Below are positions 42,023-53,032 of a stretch of 64,000 bases of DNA, piece after piece. Both the position numbers and the translations under genes were made by a program. The stretch's first letter is position 1. The number at the start of each line of letters is the position of its first letter. Origin of the DNA: Streptomyces drozdowiczii (GTDB taxonomy: Bacteria; Actinomycetota; Actinomycetes; Streptomycetales; Streptomycetaceae). The DNA is taken from positions 2,666,001 to 2,730,000 of the forward strand of contig NZ_CP098740.1 of the NCBI RefSeq assembly GCF_026167665.1. Direction: 5' to 3'. The notes under the pieces were generated by a model. That model made no database searches. It saw only the letters and a list, made by a program, of their open reading frames with translations, and was not told the origin of the DNA.

Positions 42023-43036
42023 TCAGTGCTTCGCGGGCAGAAGGCCCATCCGGTCGTAGGTGAGCGCCAGGGTCTCGGCGGCCACGGCCCGCGCCTTCTC
42101 GGCGCCCGCGGCCAGGATGGAGTCCAGCGTCTCGGGGTCGTCCAGGTATTCCTGCGTCCGTGTGCGGAACGGTGTGACGAAGTCGACCATGACCTCGGCG
42201 AGGTCCGTCTTCAGCGCGCCGTAGCCCTTGCCCTCGTACTTCTGCTCCAGCTCCGGCACCGAGGCTCCGGTGAGCGTCGAGTAGATGGTCAGCAGGTTGC
42301 TGACGCCGGGCTTCTCGGCCCGGTCGAAGCGGATCACCGTGTCGGTGTCCGTGACGGCGCTCTTCACCTTCTTGGCGGTGGTCTTCGGCTCGTCCAGGAG
42401 GTTGATCAGACCCTTCGGGTTCGCCGTCGACTTGCTCATCTTCGAGGACGGGTCCTGGAGGTCGTAGATCTTCGCCGTCTCCTTGAGGATGTACGGGTCC
42501 GGGACGGTGAAGGTCTCGCCGTAGGTGCTGTTGAACCGCTCGGCGAGATTACGGGTGAGCTCCAGGTGCTGGCGCTGGTCCTCGCCCACCGGGACCTGGT
42601 CGGCCTGGTAGAGCAGGATGTCGGCGACCATCAGCATCGGGTAGGTGAACAGGCCGACCGTGGTGCGGTCGGCGCCGTGCCGGGCGGACTTGTCCTTGAA
42701 CTGCGTCATGCGGGACGCCTCGCCGAACCCGGCCAGGCAGTTCATGACCCAGCCCAGCTGGGCGTGCTCGGGCACATGGCTCTGGATGAACACCGTGCAG
42801 CGCTCGGGGTCGACCCCGGCGGCCAGCAGCTGGGCCACGGCGAACCGGGTGTTGGCCCGCAGCTCCGCCGGGTCCTGCGCGACGGTGATGGCGTGCAGGT
42901 CGACCACCATGTAGAAGGCGTCGTGGGACTCCTGCAGGGCCACCCACTGGCGGACGGCGCCGAGGTAGTTGCCGAGGTGGAACGAGCCGGAGGTGGGCTG
43001 GATTCCGGAGAGCACGCGGGGACGTTCAGAGGCCAT
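42023..43036 (-). CDS. trpS: Tryptophanyl-tRNA synthetase
   Basis: Class I aminoacyl-tRNA synthetase of 337 residues charging tRNA-Trp. The HIGH-type motif is [10 protein letters not shown] (about 17-26), and the KMSKS motif is intact in [15 protein letters not shown] near residue 195. The tryptophan pocket is in [36 protein letters not shown]. Streptomyces coelicolor carries two such enzymes, one inducible and indolmycin-resistant. This copy corresponds by context to the housekeeping one (SCO4839). ATG 43036 has no strong ribosome site. No T-box or attenuator was recognised upstream. Confidence 0.96.
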   Translation of the reverse strand: MASERPRVLSGIQPTSGSFHLGNYLGAVRQWVALQESHDAFYMVVDLHAITVAQDPAELRANTRFAVAQLLAAGVDPERCTVFIQSHVPEHAQLGWVMNCLAGFGEASRMTQFKDKSARHGADRTTVGLFTYPMLMVADILLYQADQVPVGEDQRQHLELTRNLAERFNSTYGETFTVPDPYILKETAKIYDLQDPSSKMSKSTANPKGLINLLDEPKTTAKKVKSAVTDTDTVIRFDRAEKPGVSNLLTIYSTLTGASVPELEQKYEGKGYGALKTDLAEVMVDFVTPFRTRTQEYLDDPETLDSILAAGAEKARAVAAETLALTYDRMGLLPAKH

Positions 43037-43215
43037 GGGCTCATTGTCTCAGGTGTGCGGCCCTTCCCGGGCAGCCGGTGGAGGAATCGCCCGCCGGGCC
43101 CGCGCGGCGGAAATCGCGGGCGCGCCGCGAACCGAAGGTTTCCTCGCGGAGGAACCGACCGACGATACAAAGTGGGCCCAACCTCAGGCCACGCCGCACG
43201 ACGATCGGAGATCCC

Positions 43216-44421
43216 GTGTCGACCACGGAAAACGCCATCGCCTCCGCCGAGGCGCACAGCGCGCACAACTACCACCCGCTGCCCGTCGTCGTCGCCACGG
43301 CGGACGGGGCCTGGATGACCGATGTCGAGGGCCGCCGCTACCTCGACATGCTCGCCGGATACTCGGCGCTCAATTTCGGCCACGGCAACCGCCGGCTGAT
43401 CGACGCGGCGCGGGCCCAGCTGGAACGGGTCACGCTCACCTCCCGGGCCTTCCACCACGACCGGTTCGCCGACTTCTGTACGCGCCTCGCGGAGCTGTGC
43501 GGCATGGAGATGGTGCTCCCGATGAACACCGGGGCGGAGGCCGTCGAGACGGCGGTGAAGACCGCCCGGAAGTGGGGCTACCGGGTCAAGGGCGTCCCGG
43601 ACGGCATGGCGAAGATCATCGTGGCCGCCGACAACTTCCACGGCCGCACGACCACGGTGATCAGCTTCTCCACGGACCCGGAGGCCCGCGCCGACTTCGG
43701 CCCGTACACCCCCGGCTTCGAGATCGTGCCGTACGGGGACCTCACCGCGATGCGCGAGGCCATGACGGAGAACACCGTGGCGGTGCTGATCGAGCCGATC
43801 CAGGGCGAGGCGGGCGTGCTGGTGCCGCCGCCCGGCTATCTCGCCGGGGTGCGGGAGCTGACCCGCGAGCGGGACGTGCTGTTCATCGCGGACGAGATCC
43901 AGTCCGGTCTGGGCCGGACCGGGAAGACCTTCGCCTGCGAGCACGAGGGCGTCGTCCCCGACATGTACCTCCTGGGCAAGGCGCTCGGCGGCGGTGTGGT
44001 GCCGGTGTCGGCCGTGGTGTCGTCGGCGGCGGTGCTCGGTGTCTACCGCCCCGGGGAGCACGGCTCGACGTTCGGCGGCAACCCGCTGGCCTGCGCGGTG
44101 GCGCTGGAGGTCATCGCGATGCTGAGCACCGGCGAGTACCAGCAGCGCGCCGCCGAGTTGGGCGACCACCTCCACCACGAGCTGGGTCTCCTGGTGGGCG
44201 GGGGCGCGGTGCGGGCCGTCCGGGGACGCGGGCTGTGGGCGGGCGTGGACGTCGAACCGGAGCTGGGCACGGGCCGCGAGATCTCCGAACGGCTGATGGA
44301 GCGCCGGGTCCTGGTGAAGGACACCCACGGCTCCACGATCCGGATCGCACCGCCGCTGGTGATCGGCAAGGAGGACCTGGACTGGGGCCTCGAACAGCTG
44401 CGGGAGGTCCTGCGGGGCTGA
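43216..44421 (+). CDS. rocD: Ornithine-oxo-acid transaminase
   Basis: PLP-dependent class III aminotransferase of 401 residues that converts ornithine and 2-oxoglutarate to glutamate semialdehyde and glutamate. AHNYHPLPVVVATADGAWMTDVEG opens the fold. LPMNTGAEAVETAVKTARKWGY (about 97-118) and FHGRTTTVISFS are typical of OAT. The cofactor site is LFIADEIQSGLGRTG (about 226-240), with the PLP lysine in LLGKALGGG. GTG 43216 has CGGAG 5 nt upstream. It converges with the MocR regulator gene, with only 6 nt between stops. No other arginine-catabolism gene is nearby. Confidence 0.93.
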   Translation: MSTTENAIASAEAHSAHNYHPLPVVVATADGAWMTDVEGRRYLDMLAGYSALNFGHGNRRLIDAARAQLERVTLTSRAFHHDRFADFCTRLAELCGMEMVLPMNTGAEAVETAVKTARKWGYRVKGVPDGMAKIIVAADNFHGRTTTVISFSTDPEARADFGPYTPGFEIVPYGDLTAMREAMTENTVAVLIEPIQGEAGVLVPPPGYLAGVRELTRERDVLFIADEIQSGLGRTGKTFACEHEGVVPDMYLLGKALGGGVVPVSAVVSSAAVLGVYRPGEHGSTFGGNPLACAVALEVIAMLSTGEYQQRAAELGDHLHHELGLLVGGGAVRAVRGRGLWAGVDVEPELGTGREISERLMERRVLVKDTHGSTIRIAPPLVIGKEDLDWGLEQLREVLRG

Positions 44422-44427
44422 GCGGGC

Positions 44428-45833
44428 TCAGGCCAGCACCCGTAGCAGCGCCTCCAGCGCCCCCGTCCAGGCGCTGTCCGTCGGGGTGCCGTAGCCGATG
44501 ACCAGCGCCTCGCGCTTCAGGTCGGCGTCCGGGTGGCGGTAGAAGGCCAGGCCCTCCACCGCGAGGCCCTGCCAGGCCGCCGCCCGGATCACCTCGGCCT
44601 CGCCGCCCTCCGGCAGTTCGAGGACGGCGTGCAGCCCGGCGGCGATCCCGCTGACCCGGATGTGCGGGGCGCGCTCCGCCAGCGCCGCGACGAGCTGGTC
44701 GCGCCGGTTGCGGTAGCGCAGCCGCATGGACCGCACATGCCGGTCGTACGCCCCCGAGGCCATGAACTCCGCGAGCGTCAGCTGGTCCAGCGCGCCCGGC
44801 GCCCAGTCGCTCGCCCCCTTCGCCTCGGCGATCTCGGCGGCCAGGGCGCGCGGCACCACCATCCAGCCGAGCCGCAGCCCCGGTGCCAGGGACTTGCTGG
44901 CGGTGCCCAGGTAGACGACGCGTTCCGGGTCCAGGCCCTGGAGGGCGCCGACCGGCTGGCGGTCGTACCGGAACTCGCCGTCGTAGTCGTCCTCCAGGAT
45001 CAGCCCGCCGGTGGCCCGCGCCCAGTCGACGGCCGCCGCCCGCCGGTCCGGGTGGAGCGGGACGCCCGTGGGGAACTGGTGCGCCGGGGTCAGCAGGACC
45101 GCGCCCGCGTGGCGCAGGGTGTGCAGTTCGCCGGTCCGGGTGCCGTGCTCGTCGACCGGCAGGCACGGGATGCGCAGCCCGGCCTCGGTGAGCAGGCGGG
45201 TGTGGATGCCGAGGCAGTACGACTCCACGGCCACGTCCCGGGCCCGGCGCCTGCGCAGCACCTTGCCGAGCAGCATCAGGGCGTGCACGAATCCGGAGCA
45301 GACGATGATCCGGTCCGGGTCGGCGTACACCCCGCGCGCCCGGGCCAGGTATTCGGCGAGGACGGTGCGCAGCTCGATCCGGCCGCGCGGGTCGCCGTAG
45401 CCGAAGGCGTCGTTGGGCGCGTCGGACAGGGCGCGCCGGGCGGCCTTCAGCCACTCGGCGCGCGGGAAGGTGGCGAGGTCGGGGGTGCCCGACTTCAGGC
45501 TGTACGCGGGTGCGCCGCGCGGCGGCTTCGCGCGGGGCGGCGCGGCCGCCGCCGGGGGCGGGGGTCGGCGCGGCGGGCCACCCGGGTGCCGGAGCCCTGC
45601 CGGGCGGTGAGCCAGCCCTCGGCGACCAGCTCCGCGTAGGCGTCGGCGACGGTGTTGCGGGCGATGCCGAGGTCGGCGGCGAGGGTGCGGGAGGACGGCA
45701 GGCGGGTGCCGGGGGTCAGCCGGCCGGTGCGGACGGCCTCGCGCAGGGCGTCCATCAGGCCGGCCCGCAGACCGGTCGAGCCGGTCGGGTCGATGTGGAG
45801 GTCGGCGCCGAAAGTGGCCCAGGCATCTGTCAT
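44428..45833 (-). CDS. MocR/PdxR-type GntR regulator with aminotransferase domain (frameshifted)
   Basis: About 468 residues after repair. The winged HTH (about 14-85) has LMDALREAVRTGRLTPGTRLPSSRTLAADLGIARNTVADAYAELVAEGWL. A Pro/Ala linker then leads to an aminotransferase-I domain with the PLP-binding Lys in LGTASKSLAPGLRLGW. The linker is where the frame breaks, at one of two G5 runs (45554-45558 or 45560-45564). One extra base gives DPPPPAAAAPPRAKPP and continues cleanly. It starts at ATG 45833, divergent from the AhpD-like gene 47 bp away, which it very likely regulates in response to a PLP-linked ligand. Confidence 0.86.
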
Positions 45834-45840
45834 GGAAATG

Positions 45841-45873
45841 GACCATAGCGCTGCGCCACTCCCCCCGTAGCGT
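45841..45873. promoter_or_regulatory. Overlapping divergent promoters of MocR and AhpD-like genes
   Basis: TAGCGT (45868-45873, plus) ends 7 nt before ATG 45881. TATGGT on the minus strand (45842-45847) ends 8 nt before ATG 45833. Only about 20 nt separate the two -10 boxes, so polymerases cannot sit on both at once. The repeated element ATAGCG/GTAGCG in between may be the regulator's binding half-sites. Confidence 0.6.
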
Positions 45874-45880
45874 TAGGGGC

Positions 45881-46390
45881 ATGACGACGAACGAGAACAG
45901 CAACAGCACCTCCGGCTACTGCCCCGAGCACACCCCGCGCCTGGCCTGGTCGCAGCACGCCCCCGACGTCTACAAGGCGATGGCCCGGCTGGACGCCGCC
46001 TCCCGCCGGGGCATCGACCCGGTGATCGGCGAGCTGGTGAAGATCCGCGCCTCGCAGCTCAACCACTGCGCGTTCTGCCTGGACATGCACACCAAGGACG
46101 CCCTCGCGGCGGGCGAGTCGCTGGAGCGGATCATCCAGCTCAGCGCGTGGGAGGAGTCGCAGCACTTCTACACGCCGAAGGAGATCGCCGCGATCGAGCT
46201 GACCGAGGCGGTGACCGTGCTGACCGACGGCTTCGTCCCGGACGAGGTGTACGCGCGGGCCGCGAAGCACTTCGGCGAGGAGGAGCTGGCCCACCTCATC
46301 GCCGCGATCATCACGATCAACGCCTGGAACCGGTTCGCCGTGTCCACCCGCATGGTGCCGGGCCACTACACGCCCGGCGACCACGGCTGA
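45881..46390 (+). CDS. Carboxymuconolactone decarboxylase/AhpD-like protein
   Basis: 169-residue alpha-helical protein of the CMD family. The peroxidatic-type CxxC is present as HCAFCLDMH (about residues 64-72), followed by the conserved His. The N-terminus SGYCPEHTPRLAWSQHAPDVYKAMARLDAA is typical of the alkylhydroperoxidase AhpD-core group. The probable role is thiol-dependent reduction of organic peroxides or another electrophile. ATG 45881 is probably leaderless. It is the divergent partner of the MocR regulator and is followed after 8 nt by a PEP-mutase-like gene, making a two-gene operon. Confidence 0.9.
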   Translation: MTTNENSNSTSGYCPEHTPRLAWSQHAPDVYKAMARLDAASRRGIDPVIGELVKIRASQLNHCAFCLDMHTKDALAAGESLERIIQLSAWEESQHFYTPKEIAAIELTEAVTVLTDGFVPDEVYARAAKHFGEEELAHLIAAIITINAWNRFAVSTRMVPGHYTPGDHG

Positions 46391-46398
46391 GCGGCCCG

Positions 46399-47121
46399 GT
46401 GACCGCGTCGGGCCTGCGGGCCCTGCACCACGGCCGCGCCCCCGGCGACCCGCTGGTCCTCCCCGGCCCGTGGGACGCCGCGAGCGCCCGTGCCCTCGCG
46501 GACGCCGGCTTCCCCGCGCTCGCGCTGCCGAGCGCGGGGGTCGCCGCGTCGCTGGGTTACGAGGACGGCGAGACGCCCGCCGACGAGATGTTCGCGGCGG
46601 TGGCCCGGATCGCCCGGGCCGTCCCCGTACCGGTCTCCGCCGACATCGAGGCCGGGTACGGGCTGCCGCCCGCCGAACTGGTGGAGCGGCTGCTCGCGGC
46701 GGGGGCCGTCGGCTGCAACCTGGAGGACACGGTGGACGGGGTACTGCTGGACGCCGGACGGCAGGCGGACCGGCTGGCCGCGGTCCGGGCGGCGGCCGGG
46801 GACGCGCTCTTCGTGAACGCCCGGATCGACACGTACGTCACGGGCGTCCCGGACGGGGTGGACCCGGCGGCGGAGACGCTGCGCCGGGCGCGGCTGTACG
46901 CGGCGGCGGGGGCGGACTGCCTGTACCCGATCCTGGCCCCGCCCGAGGTGTTCGGCCCGCTGGCCGATGCCCTGCCCGGGCTGCCGCTGAACGCGCTGGC
47001 CGTGCCGGACGGACCGGGGCCGCGCCGCCTCGGTGAGCTGGGGGCGACCCGGATCACCTTCGGGCCGGGGCTCCAGCGGCGGGCCATGGCGGCGGTGCGG
47101 GAGATCGCGGCCGGACTCTGA
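46399..47121 (+). CDS. Isocitrate lyase/PEP mutase superfamily protein
   Basis: 240-residue TIM-barrel protein. PLVLPGPWDAASARALADAGFPALALPSAGVAASLGYEDGE (about 18-58) matches the family N-terminus. VPVSADIEAGYG near residue 78 carries the metal-binding Asp and Glu, and GCNLEDTVDG near residue 107 is the second acidic cluster. FVNARIDTY follows near residue 139. The Cys of the KKCGH isocitrate-lyase loop is absent, so it is more likely a carboxyvinyl-carboxyphosphonate- or oxaloacetate-type C-C or P-C lyase. GTG 46399 is 8 nt after the AhpD-like gene stop. A strong terminator follows. The exact reaction is unknown. Confidence 0.85.
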   Translation: MTASGLRALHHGRAPGDPLVLPGPWDAASARALADAGFPALALPSAGVAASLGYEDGETPADEMFAAVARIARAVPVPVSADIEAGYGLPPAELVERLLAAGAVGCNLEDTVDGVLLDAGRQADRLAAVRAAAGDALFVNARIDTYVTGVPDGVDPAAETLRRARLYAAAGADCLYPILAPPEVFGPLADALPGLPLNALAVPDGPGPRRLGELGATRITFGPGLQRRAMAAVREIAAGL

Positions 47122-47131
47122 CCACGTAACG

Positions 47132-47182
47132 CACGCACCACGCCCCCGGCAGCTCTGCGGCTGCCGGGGGGCGTGGTGCGTG
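47132..47182. terminator. Long bidirectional terminator between PEP-mutase-like gene and mdh
   Basis: Arms of 22-23 nt (47132-47153 and 47160-47182) are complementary along their whole length around a 6-nt loop. The only flaw is a C5 run facing a G6 run. It lies 10 nt past the stop of the plus-strand gene and 5 nt past the mdh stop on the minus strand, so it serves both. The C5/G6 mismatch may itself be a missing base. Confidence 0.92.
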
Positions 47183-47187
47183 GTGGA

Positions 47188-48534
<1,347 letters not shown>

Positions 48535-48990
48535 TCAGCGGACCGTGAAGTGGACCGCGTCCTCCAGGAACGGGATGTCCAGCCACGGCTTCGGCTGCGC
48601 GACCAGCGCGAGCAGCACGATGAGGACGCCGAGCAGGCCGTACGTCACCAGATCGGTGAAGCGGGACCGCACCGCGAGCATGCCCACCGACCGGACGGTC
48701 ACGCGCAGGACCGCGCCCAGGACGAGGCCGACGCCGATCAGTATCGTGCCGACGCGGAACGCCTCGTCGAAGGGATCGGCCGCCACGATCAGCAGCCCGA
48801 CACCGGCCGTGCAGAGCACCGCGAGCAGCGGCCACTGCCGGGCCGGGGCCGGCGCGTCCCCGCCGGCCGCCCGCCCGCCGCCCTCGGGCCGCGCGGTGTC
48901 CCGGGTCAGCGAGAACCGCCGGGACCGCCGGGTCGCGGCGGGAGCCGCCGCCTCCGTGGACCCGGTGTCCGGACTCGTACCAGCACCCAC
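48535..48990 (-). CDS. DUF3017 membrane protein
   Basis: 151-residue actinobacterial membrane protein. A basic, Arg/Ser/Ala-rich cytosolic N-terminus (about 1-52) is followed by three hydrophobic segments (about 53-71, 79-97 and 112-132), ending in QPKPWLDIPFLEDAVHFTVR. The chain matches the DUF3017 family, which is nearly always found next to folD. GTG 48990 lies 4 nt after the folD stop, so the two are translationally linked. No catalytic motif is present and function is unknown. Confidence 0.85.
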   Translation of the reverse strand: MGAGTSPDTGSTEAAAPAATRRSRRFSLTRDTARPEGGGRAAGGDAPAPARQWPLLAVLCTAGVGLLIVAADPFDEAFRVGTILIGVGLVLGAVLRVTVRSVGMLAVRSRFTDLVTYGLLGVLIVLLALVAQPKPWLDIPFLEDAVHFTVR

Positions 48991-48994
48991 GGGG

Positions 48995-49864
48995 TCAGCC
49001 GGCGGAGACGGCAGCCGCGTCGCGCTCGGCGGCCTCGACCACGTTGACGAGCAGCTGGGCGCGGGTCATCGGGCCGACACCGCCCGGGTTCGGCGAGATC
49101 CAGGCGGCGACCTCGGCCACGCCCGGGTGGACGTCGCCGACGATCTTGCCGTTCTCGTCGCGGCTGACGCCGACGTCCAGGACGGCCGCGCCCGGCTTGA
49201 CGTGCTCGGGCTTGACGATGTGCGGCACGCCCGCGGCGGCGACGATGATGTCGGCCTGCTTCAGGTGGGCGGCCAGGTCCCGGGTGCCGGTGTGGCACTG
49301 GGTCACCGTGGCGTTCTCCGACTTGCGGGTGAGCAGCAGCGGGATGGACCGCCCGATGGTGACACCGCGTCCGACGACCACGACGTGGGCGCCGTTGATC
49401 TCGACGCCGTGGTGGCGCAGGAGCTGGACGACGCCCTGCGGGGTGCAGGGCAGCGGGCCGGTCTCGTTGAGCACCAGGCGGCCGAGGTTCATGGGGTGCA
49501 GGCCGTCGGCGTCCTTGGCCGGATCCATCAGTTCCAGGACGCGGTTGGTGTCGATCCCCTTGGGGAGGGGAAGCTGCACGATGTAACCCGTGCAGGCGGG
49601 GTCGGCGTTGAGCTCGCGGACGACGGCCTCGATCTCCTCCTGGGTGGCGGTGTCCGGCAGTTCGCGCTGGATGGAGCCGATGCCGACCTGCGCGCAGTCC
49701 TTGTGCTTGCCGTTCACGTACCACCTGCTGCCCGGGTCGTCCCCGACCAGCAGGGTTCCCAGGCCGGGCGTGACGCCCCGGGCCTTGAGGGCCGCCACGC
49801 GGGCGGTCAGATCGGACTTGATCGCGGCTGCGGTGGCCTTGCCATCGAGAATCTGGGCAGTCAT
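48995..49864 (-). CDS. folD: Bifunctional methylenetetrahydrofolate dehydrogenase/cyclohydrolase
   Basis: 289-residue cytosolic enzyme that interconverts 5,10-methylene-, methenyl- and 10-formyl-tetrahydrofolate, feeding formyl groups to purine synthesis. The folate domain has [16 protein letters not shown] with the catalytic Lys near residue 54, and [12 protein letters not shown] and [13 protein letters not shown] near residues 92-125. [11 protein letters not shown] follows. The NADP fold has [19 protein letters not shown] (about 160-178), and the C-terminus has [23 protein letters not shown] 49864 opens the operon. PurN and PurH, users of its product, are about 1-3 kb upstream on the same strand. 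Confidence 0.96.
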   Translation of the reverse strand: MTAQILDGKATAAAIKSDLTARVAALKARGVTPGLGTLLVGDDPGSRWYVNGKHKDCAQVGIGSIQRELPDTATQEEIEAVVRELNADPACTGYIVQLPLPKGIDTNRVLELMDPAKDADGLHPMNLGRLVLNETGPLPCTPQGVVQLLRHHGVEINGAHVVVVGRGVTIGRSIPLLLTRKSENATVTQCHTGTRDLAAHLKQADIIVAAAGVPHIVKPEHVKPGAAVLDVGVSRDENGKIVGDVHPGVAEVAAWISPNPGGVGPMTRAQLLVNVVEAAERDAAAVSAG

Positions 49865-50090
49865 GGTCCCCATACTCCCGGATGACCCCGCCCTCGGACC
49901 AATCAGGTACCAGGCGTGGACGCAAGGTTGCACTTGGACAACTTCTTGGGCAGCGGCTGGACAAACGTACTAACGGCTTATAACGATGAAGGCCGCTGTG
50001 CCGCAGCAGTAACCGGGGGGCTGGACCGCTGACGTTTTCTCTCTCCTCGTGCGGCCGCACCGTCCCCGTACGTCTGTTGGAGGAACGCCC

Positions 50091-50675
50091 ATGAGCTTCG
50101 GCGACCCGAACCCGAACAACCCCTACGGGCAGCAGCCCGGTCAGCCGCAGCAGCCGGGCTACGGCTACCCGCAGGCCCCGCAGGGCGTGCCGCAGCAGGG
50201 CTACGGCTACCCGACCGCCCCGCCGGTGCCGGGCGGCGACTACGGCCAGCAGCCCGGTTACGGTGCCCGCCCGCCGCTGTCCGGCTGGTGGCGGCGCGTC
50301 GGCGCGTACTTGATCGACGTCATCTGCATCGGCCTCCCCTACGGGATCCTCATGGCCATCGGCGGCGGCGTGGGCGGCGGCGCGGGCGCCGCGATCATGT
50401 TCCTCGGCATCGCCGTCGGCATCGGCGGCGCCCTCTTCAAGCTGTACAAGGAGGGCACGACGGGCCAGTTCATCGGCAAGAAGGCCCTCGGCATCAGCCT
50501 GCTGCGCGAGGCGGACGGCCGGCCGCTCGGCTTCGGCATGGCCTTCGTCCGCACGATCGCGCACTTCCTGGACAGCATCGCCTGCTACATCGGCTGGCTG
50601 TGGCCGCTCTGGGACGACAAGAACCAGACGTTCGCGGACAAGGTCTGCTCCAGCGTCGTGGTGCGCGTCGGCTGA
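50091..50675 (+). CDS. RDD-family membrane protein with Tyr-Gly-Tyr-Pro-rich N-terminus
   Basis: 194 residues. The first 60 are a disordered Pro/Gln/Gly/Tyr tail with repeated GYGYP units. The RDD domain (about 63-190) starts with [23 protein letters not shown], containing the Arg and Asp that give the family its name, followed by hydrophobic segments and [38 protein letters not shown]. The C-terminus [16 protein letters not shown] is typical. The transport or scaffold role is not established. GGAGG 7 nt before ATG 50091 is a strong ribosome site. It shares a 226-nt divergent region with folD. Confidence 0.88.
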   Translation: MSFGDPNPNNPYGQQPGQPQQPGYGYPQAPQGVPQQGYGYPTAPPVPGGDYGQQPGYGARPPLSGWWRRVGAYLIDVICIGLPYGILMAIGGGVGGGAGAAIMFLGIAVGIGGALFKLYKEGTTGQFIGKKALGISLLREADGRPLGFGMAFVRTIAHFLDSIACYIGWLWPLWDDKNQTFADKVCSSVVVRVG

Positions 50676-50693
50676 CCGCTCCTCAGACAGGCC

Positions 50694-50738
50694 CGAGGGC
50701 CGCAACCCCGCGCGTATCGCGTGGGGTTGCGGCCCTCG
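50694..50738. terminator. Bidirectional terminator between RDD gene and purH
   Basis: Sixteen-base perfect arms CGAGGGCCGCAACCCC (50694-50709) and GGGGTTGCGGCCCTCG (50723-50738), extended by an inner CGCG/CGCG pair. It lies 18 nt after the RDD stop and 21 nt from the purH stop. Confidence 0.93.
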
Positions 50739-50759
50739 GTCGTACGGGGAGGAACCGGC

Positions 50760-52313
50760 TCAGTGGAAGAAGTGCCGGGTGCCCGTGAAGTACATCGTCA
50801 CGCCGGCCTTCTTCGCGGCCTCGACCACCAGCTCGTCGCGGACCGAACCGCCCGGCTGGACCACGGCCTTGACGCCGGCGGCGGTCAGGATCTCCAGCCC
50901 GTCCGGGAAGGGGAAGAAGGCGTCGGACGCGGCGTAGGAACCGGTGGCCCGCTCCTCGCCCGCGCGCTCGACGGCCAGCTTCGCGGAGTCGACCCGGTTG
51001 ACCTGGCCCATGCCGACGCCGACCGAGGCGCCGTCCTTGGCGAGCAGGATGGCGTTGGACTTGACCGCCCGGCACGCCTTCCACGCGAAGGCGAGTTCCT
51101 TCAGCTCGTCGGCGGAGAGCGCGTCGCCCGTGGCGAGCGTCCAGTTGGCCGGGTCGTCGCCCTCGGCCTGGAGGCGGTCGGTGACCTGGAGCAGCGCGCC
51201 GCCGTCGATCTGCTTGACCTCGACCTCGGCGGACGGGGCCTCGGGGGCGCGCAGCACGCGGATGTTCTTCTTGCGGGCCAGGACCTCGACCGCGCCGTCC
51301 TCGTACGCCGGGGCGACGATGACCTCGGTGAAGATCTCCGCGACCTGCTCGGCCATGGCGACGGTCACGGGGCGGTTGACGGCGATGACGCCGCCGAACG
51401 CGGAGAGCGGGTCGCAGTCGTGCGCGTTGCGGTGTGCCGTGGCGACATCGTCGGCGATCGCGATGCCGCAGGGGTTGGCGTGCTTGATGATCGCGACGCA
51501 CGGCTCGTCGTGGTCGTACGCGGCGCGCCGGGCGGCGTCGGTGTCCGTGTAGTTGTTGTACGACATCGCCTTGCCGTGCAGCTGCTCGGCGCCGGCCAGG
51601 CCGCCGGTGCCCGAGGTGTAGAGGGCGGCGGGCTGGTGCGGGTTCTCGCCGTAGCGCAGGACGTCCTGGCGCTCGTACGTCGTACCGAAGAAGTCCGGGA
51701 AGCCCGAGTCGTCGGCGGCGGCGTAGTCGTCGGCGAACCAGCCGGCGACGGCCACGTCGTACGCGGCAGTGTGCTGGAACGCCTCGGCGGCGAGCCGCTT
51801 GCGGGCGGTCAGGTCGAAGCCGCCCGCCTTCACCGCGGCGAGCACGTCGGCGTAACGCTCCGGGCTGGTGACGACGGCCACGGACGGGTGGTTCTTGGCG
51901 GCGGCGCGCACCATCGACGGGCCGCCGATGTCGATCTGCTCGACGCACTCGTCGTCGGACGCGCCGGAGGCGACGGTCTCCTTGAACGGGTACAGGTTGA
52001 CGACCACCAGGTCGAACGGCTCGACGCCCAGCTCGGCCAGCTGCTCGCGGTGCGCGTCGAGGCGCAGGTCGGCGAGGATGCCGGCGTGGACGCGGGGGTG
52101 CAGCGTCTTGACGCGGCCGTCGAGGCACTCGGGGAAGCCGGTCAGCTCCTCGACCTTGGTGACCGGGACACCGGCGGCGGCGATCTTTCCGGCGGTGGAG
52201 CCGGTGGAGACCAGCTCGACACCCGCCTCGTGCAGGCCGCGGGCGAGGTCTTCGAGGCCCGTCTTGTCGTAGACGCTGACCAGGGCGCGGCGGATGGGCT
52301 TATTCTCCGACAT
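50760..52313 (-). CDS. purH: Bifunctional AICAR transformylase/IMP cyclohydrolase
   Basis: Last two steps of IMP synthesis in one protein of 517 residues. The N-terminal cyclohydrolase (about 1-200) has [27 protein letters not shown] and [15 protein letters not shown]. The C-terminal transformylase (about 210-517) has [25 protein letters not shown] with the catalytic His, and [10 protein letters not shown] near the end. It uses 10-formyl-tetrahydrofolate supplied by FolD. ATG 52313 lies inside the purN gene, which it overlaps by 14 nt. Both therefore form one operon, ended by the strong hairpin at 50694-50738. Confidence 0.97.
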   Translation of the reverse strand: MSENKPIRRALVSVYDKTGLEDLARGLHEAGVELVSTGSTAGKIAAAGVPVTKVEELTGFPECLDGRVKTLHPRVHAGILADLRLDAHREQLAELGVEPFDLVVVNLYPFKETVASGASDDECVEQIDIGGPSMVRAAAKNHPSVAVVTSPERYADVLAAVKAGGFDLTARKRLAAEAFQHTAAYDVAVAGWFADDYAAADDSGFPDFFGTTYERQDVLRYGENPHQPAALYTSGTGGLAGAEQLHGKAMSYNNYTDTDAARRAAYDHDEPCVAIIKHANPCGIAIADDVATAHRNAHDCDPLSAFGGVIAVNRPVTVAMAEQVAEIFTEVIVAPAYEDGAVEVLARKKNIRVLRAPEAPSAEVEVKQIDGGALLQVTDRLQAEGDDPANWTLATGDALSADELKELAFAWKACRAVKSNAILLAKDGASVGVGMGQVNRVDSAKLAVERAGEERATGSYAASDAFFPFPDGLEILTAAGVKAVVQPGGSVRDELVVEAAKKAGVTMYFTGTRHFFH

Positions 52314-52956
52314 GACCGAGATGAACCTTTCGTCCCTCAATGCGATAGCCGTCGCGGGCGAGCCGCCCCACGGCCTCGACGAGCAGCTTGCGCTCGACTT
52401 CCTTGATGCGTTCATGGAGGGCCGCTTCGCCCTCCGGGGTGTCCTCTTCGGTCACCTCGACCACGCCCTGCGCGATGATCGGACCGGTGTCGACGCCGTC
52501 GTCGACGAAGTGGACGGTGCACCCGGTCACCTTCACGCCGTACGCGAGCGCGTCACGCACGCCGTGGGCACCGGGAAAGCTGGGGAGCAGGGCGGGGTGG
52601 GTGTTGATGAACCGGCCGCCGAACCGGGCCAGGAACTCCTTGCCCACGATCTTCATGAACCCGGCGGACACCACGAGGTCCGGCCGGTGCGCGGCGGTCG
52701 CCTCGGCGAGCGCGGCGTCCCACTCCTCGCGGGTGGCGTGGTCCTTGACCCGGCACATGAAGGTGGGGAGCCCGGCGCGCTCGGCCCGTTCCAGGCCGGC
52801 GATGCCGTCGCGGTCGGCGCCGACCGCGACGATCCGGGCGCCGAAGCCCTCGGAATCGTCACCGATCGCGTCGAGCAGCGCCTGAAGGTTCGTACCGGAA
52901 CCGGAGACCAGGACGACCACACGGGCCGGGGCGGCGGAGGGAAGCGGGGAGGCCAC
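52300..52956 (-). CDS. purN: Phosphoribosylglycinamide formyltransferase
   Basis: 218-residue enzyme that transfers a formyl group from 10-formyl-tetrahydrofolate to GAR in purine synthesis. [20 protein letters not shown] (about 10-29) is the phosphate-binding start. [31 protein letters not shown] (about 117-138) and [16 protein letters not shown] (about 149-164) contain the catalytic Asn, His and Asp. GTG 52956 is chosen as start because it lies at the end of the conserved pattern. The gene overlaps purH by 14 nt. A promoter with TATAGT is seen 120 nt upstream. Confidence 0.95.
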   Translation of the reverse strand: MASPLPSAAPARVVVLVSGSGTNLQALLDAIGDDSEGFGARIVAVGADRDGIAGLERAERAGLPTFMCRVKDHATREEWDAALAEATAAHRPDLVVSAGFMKIVGKEFLARFGGRFINTHPALLPSFPGAHGVRDALAYGVKVTGCTVHFVDDGVDTGPIIAQGVVEVTEEDTPEGEAALHERIKEVERKLLVEAVGRLARDGYRIEGRKVHLGHVGE

Positions 52957-53032
52957 GGCTGGGCCCTTTCTCGCGTGCGAGCGGTTCGAAGCGGCCGGCC
53001 CGCCGCCACGGCACCGGGGCGGCGGCCTGCGA

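Noticed and set aside
42023..43215. T-box or Trp attenuator near trpS
   Set aside because: No leader peptide with Trp codons, no T-box sequence and no alternative stems were recognised.
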